Shown here: in pieces, positions 5,753 to 8,576 of the stretch
Layout: each line of letters begins with the position of its first letter
Position numbering within the stretch: the first letter of the stretch is position 1
Assembly (NCBI GenBank): GCA_003224075.1
Contig: QHYF01000038.1
Coordinates: forward strand, 1-8,576
Length of the DNA stretch: 8,576 bases
Reading direction: 5' to 3'
Source: Acidobacteriota bacterium
GTDB lineage: Bacteria > Acidobacteriota > Terriglobia > Acidiferrales > UBA7541
Notes under the pieces: generated by a model
The model's database searches: none
The model's input: only the letters and a program-made list of their open reading frames with translations
What the model was told of the DNA's origin: nothing
Position numbers and translations under genes: made by a program

Positions 5753-6343
5753 TCACTTCTTCTTCGTGCGTATAAGCTGCGGAAGAGTTCGCCGTCGCTG
5801 CGAATGTTCGATGAGAAACGAAAGCCTCTTCAGCCTCGTTTCTTCCTTTTTCGCGCTGATGACCCACCAAGTGGTCACCCTTTGGTACCAAGGAGCTTGA
5901 GAACGGAAGAATTCCCAAGCTATTTTGTTTGCGCGAAAGTGTTTGGCCTGTTCACGGCTGAACTTGGCGCTCTTGCGTTGTTCGTAGGAGTAGATTCCAG
6001 ATTTTTTTGCACGGCGAGCGGCAAAAGTTTTCAGACCTGCCGGATGCATCAGGCCCTTCTTTGTGAGCTCTTGAACAAATTTGATGTTAATGGAACTCCA
6101 GGTGCTGGCGTGCTTGCGCGGAGTGAAGCGAATCATGTAGCTGGTTTCGTCGAGGCTCTTTCGCACGCCGTCGATCCAGCCAAAGCACAGTGCAACTTGT
6201 ACGGATTCGGGCCAGGTGATGCTGGGCCTTCCGGAACTTTTTTTGTGGAAGCCGACGAATAGCTCCTGGAATTTGTCGTGGTGCGATTCGAACCAGGCGC
6301 GGAAGTCGGATGGCGTCGGAAAGAACATGGGTTTTGCAGTCAT
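5753..6343 (-). CDS. YdeI/OmpD-associated family protein
   Basis: This 196-aa protein belongs to the YdeI/OmpD-associated family, small cytosolic proteins of unclear biochemistry linked in some enterobacteria to resistance to antimicrobial peptides or bacteriocins. Family landmarks are the N-terminal MFFPTPSDFRAWFESHH, the conserved core ALCFGWIDGVRKSLDE (residues 51-66), RFTPRKHASTWSSINI (72-87), and the C-terminal pattern PWYQRVTTWWVISAKKEETRLKR. The carboxyl end is very basic (RRRTLPQLIRTKKK). The start at 6343 fits the family N-terminus. AGAGG lies only about 2 nt upstream, closer than usual, so ATG 6328 (MFFPTP) is an alternative. A longer frame opens at 6415, but its extra 24 residues are unlike the family. 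It lies 74 nt downstream of the desaturase-like gene. GC content is about 50 %, lower than the flanking genes. Confidence 0.82.
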   Translation of the reverse strand: MTAKPMFFPTPSDFRAWFESHHDKFQELFVGFHKKSSGRPSITWPESVQVALCFGWIDGVRKSLDETSYMIRFTPRKHASTWSSINIKFVQELTKKGLMHPAGLKTFAARRAKKSGIYSYEQRKSAKFSREQAKHFRANKIAWEFFRSQAPWYQRVTTWWVISAKKEETRLKRLSFLIEHSQRRRTLPQLIRTKKK

Positions 6344-6389
6344 AGCCTCTTGCCAAATTAAATCAGAAATTCGGCGCAGTGAAGACCAA

Positions 6390-6406
6390 GGCGGACGCAC
6401 GCCGCC
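6390..6406 (-). terminator. Weak candidate terminator after the desaturase-like genes
   Basis: On the minus strand, shortly after the TAA at 6418-6420, GGCGG and CCGCC form a 5-bp GC stem around a 7-nt loop, followed by TTGGTCTTC. The T-content downstream is poor. It may mark the boundary between the flavoprotein pair and the ydeI-like gene, but read-through is likely. Confidence 0.2.
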
Positions 6407-6417
6407 GCGCTCCAAAA

Positions 6418-8007
6418 TTATCGAAGCTCGCGGATGATCTCGCGGGCCGCGTTAGCGCCGGAAGCCCCGGTCAGGCCGTTGCCGGGATGCGTGCCCGAGC
6501 CGCAGAGAAAAAGACCGCGTATGGGCGTCTTGTAGCGCGCCCAATCGAGAACCGGACGCATGGTGAAAAGCTGATCCAGAGCGAGTTCGCCGTGAAAGAT
6601 GTGACCGCCGGTGAAGCCGTAGGAGGTCTCGAGATCCTGCGGCGTGATGACCTGAATGCCCTCGACCAGGCTCGGCAGATCGGGCGCATAAGCGGCGAGA
6701 GTGCGCAGAACCGTTTCGGCAAGACCTCGGCGGCGTGAATCCCAGCTCCCATCCCTGAGTTTAAATGGTGCGAACTGCACGCAGGCGGACAGGACATGCT
6801 TGCCTTCGGGAGCGAGAGAAGAATCGAGAATCGTGGGAATGGTGACGTCAAGGTAGGGCGCCTCTGAGAACTCGCCGTACTTGGAAGCGTCGAAGGCGCG
6901 CTCGAGGTAATCGATTTCGGGACCGATGTGGATGCGGCCGGAGAGGGCTTCGAGAAAGCCTTCGCTGGGATCAAGCGAGGTGAAAGTTGGAAGACCGCCA
7001 AGAGCGACATTGACCTTGGCGACCGTGCCATTCGCGCGGAAATTTTTGATGCGATTGGCAAAGGTCGGATCGAGCTGCGAGGGATCGAGGAGATGAAAGA
7101 AGGTGCGCTTGGGGTCAACGCCGGAAACGATGGCTTCGACCGCGATTTCTTCGCCAGTGGTGAGCGCGACCCCGGCAACCGCGCCGTCTTTCAAGCGAAT
7201 CTGCTGGACTTCGGCATCGGTGCGAATTTCAGCGCCGGCCTGCTTCGCGGATTCGGCCAGAGCGCGCGTGAAGTTGCCGAGCCCGCCCCGGGGAAAAGCA
7301 GCGGTGCCCACGGGATGGGTATCGCAAGCGGCGCGCATCAGGAGGACGGCGGTGGAACCAGCGGACCACGGGCCGAGCGCCGTGCCGAAAATGCCGCGCG
7401 CGGCGATAACGGCGCGGATGAGCTCCGTTTCGAAAAATTCGGCGACGAAGTCCGCAACGGCCATGGGGGCCCACCGAAGAAGGTCGAAGATTCCCTTCTT
7501 GCGAAGCATGCGCACGTTGCGGCCGGTCTTAAAGAGATTCCAGAGATCTTCGGGAGTGGGCTTGTCGATCGCCGGCGGCGTGATCGAAACAAGCTGGTCG
7601 AGGACGCCGGTGAGGTGATCGAGAGAATCCGCGAATTCCATGTATTTCGCGGAGTCCTTTGCGGAAATGTTCGCGATGCCGCGGGCGGTCCTGGCGTTGT
7701 CGTTCCAGAAAAGAAGCGCGTTTCCGCCGGGTGTGGGAGCGAAGACACGCGGACCGGGATAGAGGATTTCGCACTGGAATTTTTCGATCTGCATGGCGCG
7801 CGCGATCTCCACGCGAAGCGGGCCGAGCGTGTGCGCGAGCGTGGAAGCTTTGAAGCCCGGATGAAACTCTTCCGTAATGGCGCCGCCGCCAACCATTTCG
7901 CGCCGCTCGAGGACGAGCGGTTTGAACCCTCCTTTGGCAAGATAAAAAGCAGTGATGAGAGCGTTGTGCCCGCCGCCGATGAGAACCACGCGCTGGCCGA
8001 GGGGCAT
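6418..8007 (-). CDS. FAD-dependent oxidoreductase, phytoene desaturase/PYROXD2-like
   Basis: This 529-aa flavoprotein belongs to the phytoene dehydrogenase-related amine-oxidase superfamily (CrtI/PYROXD2-like). The N-terminal FAD-binding Rossmann motif is VVLIGGGHNALITAFYLA (residues 7-24), with an acidic ribose-binding residue in LVLERR (Glu34) and the GGGAITEEFHPGFKAS segment typical of the family. The third glycine of the usual GxGHNG is Ala here. The middle contains PRGGLGNFTRALAE, and the C-terminus holds the second FAD signature LFLCGSGTHPGNGLTGASG (499-517). The length fits the family (about 520-540 aa). The ATG at 8005-8007 lies 2 nt after the stop of an upstream paralogue (TGATCATG), so translational coupling is likely. 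The Shine-Dalgarno is weak (GAAGAG about 10 nt away). A longer frame to 8256 only overlaps the upstream gene and is rejected. No carotenoid genes are nearby, so a carotenoid role is not implied; the substrate is unknown. Confidence 0.87.
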   Translation of the reverse strand: MPLGQRVVLIGGGHNALITAFYLAKGGFKPLVLERREMVGGGAITEEFHPGFKASTLAHTLGPLRVEIARAMQIEKFQCEILYPGPRVFAPTPGGNALLFWNDNARTARGIANISAKDSAKYMEFADSLDHLTGVLDQLVSITPPAIDKPTPEDLWNLFKTGRNVRMLRKKGIFDLLRWAPMAVADFVAEFFETELIRAVIAARGIFGTALGPWSAGSTAVLLMRAACDTHPVGTAAFPRGGLGNFTRALAESAKQAGAEIRTDAEVQQIRLKDGAVAGVALTTGEEIAVEAIVSGVDPKRTFFHLLDPSQLDPTFANRIKNFRANGTVAKVNVALGGLPTFTSLDPSEGFLEALSGRIHIGPEIDYLERAFDASKYGEFSEAPYLDVTIPTILDSSLAPEGKHVLSACVQFAPFKLRDGSWDSRRRGLAETVLRTLAAYAPDLPSLVEGIQVITPQDLETSYGFTGGHIFHGELALDQLFTMRPVLDWARYKTPIRGLFLCGSGTHPGNGLTGASGANAAREIIRELR

Positions 8008-8009
8008 GA

Positions 8010-8576
8010 TCAGTTGCTCTTCTCGGCGGGCGATTCGGAAACCGCGGCGGCCGATGGCGATTCCGATGCGGGCTTCGTTTCTGGCGGGCGCGGGATTGCC
8101 CTGGCGGGTCGCATGCGCGAAACAGGGTAACTTTTCCATTCCTTGAGGATGACCTGGCTGGCAAGGCGGCCGTTGGCCCCCATGATCCCGCCGCACGGAT
8201 GCGTTGCGGAACCGCACATATAAAGGTTGTGGACCGGCGTGCGGTAGTAGGCCCATCCGGCGACGGGGCGAAGGAAAAAGAGCTGTTCCAGAGAAAGCTC
8301 GCCCTGAAAAATGTTGCCCTGCGTGAGCCCGAATTCGCGCTCGAGATCGAGCGGAGTGAGGACCTGGCGGCCAACGATGATGTCTTTGATGTTGGGAGCG
8401 TATTCGGCGATGGTTTCGATGACGTTGTCACCGAAGGCTTCGCGCTGGTCGTCCCAGTTGCCTTCAGCGAGTTTGTACGGCGCATATTGGACAAAGCAGG
8501 AGAGAACGTGTTTGCCCGGAGGCGCGACGCTCGGATCGGTGAGGCTGGGAATCACCATATCAATGTATGGACGGCG
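8010..8576 (-). CDS. FAD-dependent oxidoreductase paralogue, C-terminal part (cut by window edge)
   Basis: This frame enters from the right edge (RRPYIDMVIPSLTDPSVAP) and ends at the TGA 8010-8012, giving 188 residues of a second phytoene-desaturase/PYROXD2-like protein. It aligns block by block with the end of the downstream gene: PYLDVTIPTILDSSLAPEGK against PYIDMVIPSLTDPSVAPPGK, then GKHVLS, YAP, LTPLDLEREFGLTQGNIFQG, and the FAD signature LYMCGSATHPCGGIMGANG against LFLCGSGTHPGNGLTGASG. The two genes are therefore tandem paralogues. Unlike its neighbour, this protein carries about 38 extra residues after the conserved end (from KSYPVSRMRP to PAEKSN), rich in Pro, Ala, Ser and Glu and probably disordered. 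The N-terminal FAD-binding half lies outside the window. Confidence 0.88.
   Translation of the reverse strand, partial: RRPYIDMVIPSLTDPSVAPPGKHVLSCFVQYAPYKLAEGNWDDQREAFGDNVIETIAEYAPNIKDIIVGRQVLTPLDLEREFGLTQGNIFQGELSLEQLFFLRPVAGWAYYRTPVHNLYMCGSATHPCGGIMGANGRLASQVILKEWKSYPVSRMRPARAIPRPPETKPASESPSAAAVSESPAEKSN

Noticed and set aside
5462..6262. Plus-strand open frame of 266 codons opposite the 130-aa and YdeI-like genes
   Set aside because: It spans two convincing minus-strand genes and their spacer, and its sequence shows no domain or hydrophobic pattern of a real protein.
6418..8007. Assignment as carotenoid phytoene desaturase (crtI)
   Set aside because: The motifs are those of the wider phytoene-dehydrogenase-related group, closer to PYROXD2-like proteins, and no carotenoid gene is nearby.
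6928..8130. Plus-strand open frame of 400 codons opposite the desaturase-like genes
   Set aside because: Its composition (Gly/Ala/Glu/Arg-rich, no motifs) is that of an antisense shadow; the opposite strand encodes clear flavoproteins.

Overview
The window is a GC-rich (roughly 58-60 %) bacterial chromosome fragment with eight protein-coding loci on both strands. No rRNA, tRNA, CRISPR array, IS element or phage gene was seen. The gene content (a bacterial class I P450, a secreted NHL/PAL-like propeller, a leaderless subtilase, and tandem PYROXD2/phytoene-dehydrogenase-like flavoproteins) and the codon use fit a soil-type Acidobacteriota or a similar high-GC Gram-negative. That placement is an impression from gene content, not a phylogenetic result.

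Layout from left to right. Positions 1-267 are non-coding and hold a nested inverted repeat (23-89). Positions 268-1447 (+) are a cytochrome P450 broken near 445-460 by a frame change, apparently with loss of some B-C loop sequence. It converges on a secreted six-bladed NHL propeller protein (2619-1555, -). A divergent, AT-rich promoter region (about 2640-2800) separates that gene from a two-gene unit on the + strand: a subtilisin-like (S8) protease of 500 aa (2943-4445), preceded by a structured 5' leader, and a small protein (4492-4746) that looks like a free-standing copy of the protease's own I9-type prodomain. Converging on this unit is a minus-strand series. In transcription order it is a truncated FAD-dependent desaturase-like gene (8576-8010), a second full-length paralogue (8007-6418) starting 2 nt later, a YdeI/OmpD-associated family protein (6343-5753), an uncharacterised 130-aa protein (5710-5318) and an EVE-domain protein (5265-4885).

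How the genes may work together. The protease and its downstream prodomain-like protein form the most interesting unit. The protease has an intact Asp/His/Ser triad but no recognisable signal peptide. Its own N-terminal prodomain aligns by eye with the small downstream protein, which suggests a protease with a trans-acting inhibitor or folding chaperone. The two desaturase-like proteins are very probably co-translated and may act on the same or successive substrates. The YdeI, 130-aa and EVE genes lie close together in a stretch of visibly lower GC (about 46-50 %), which may have been acquired as a block.
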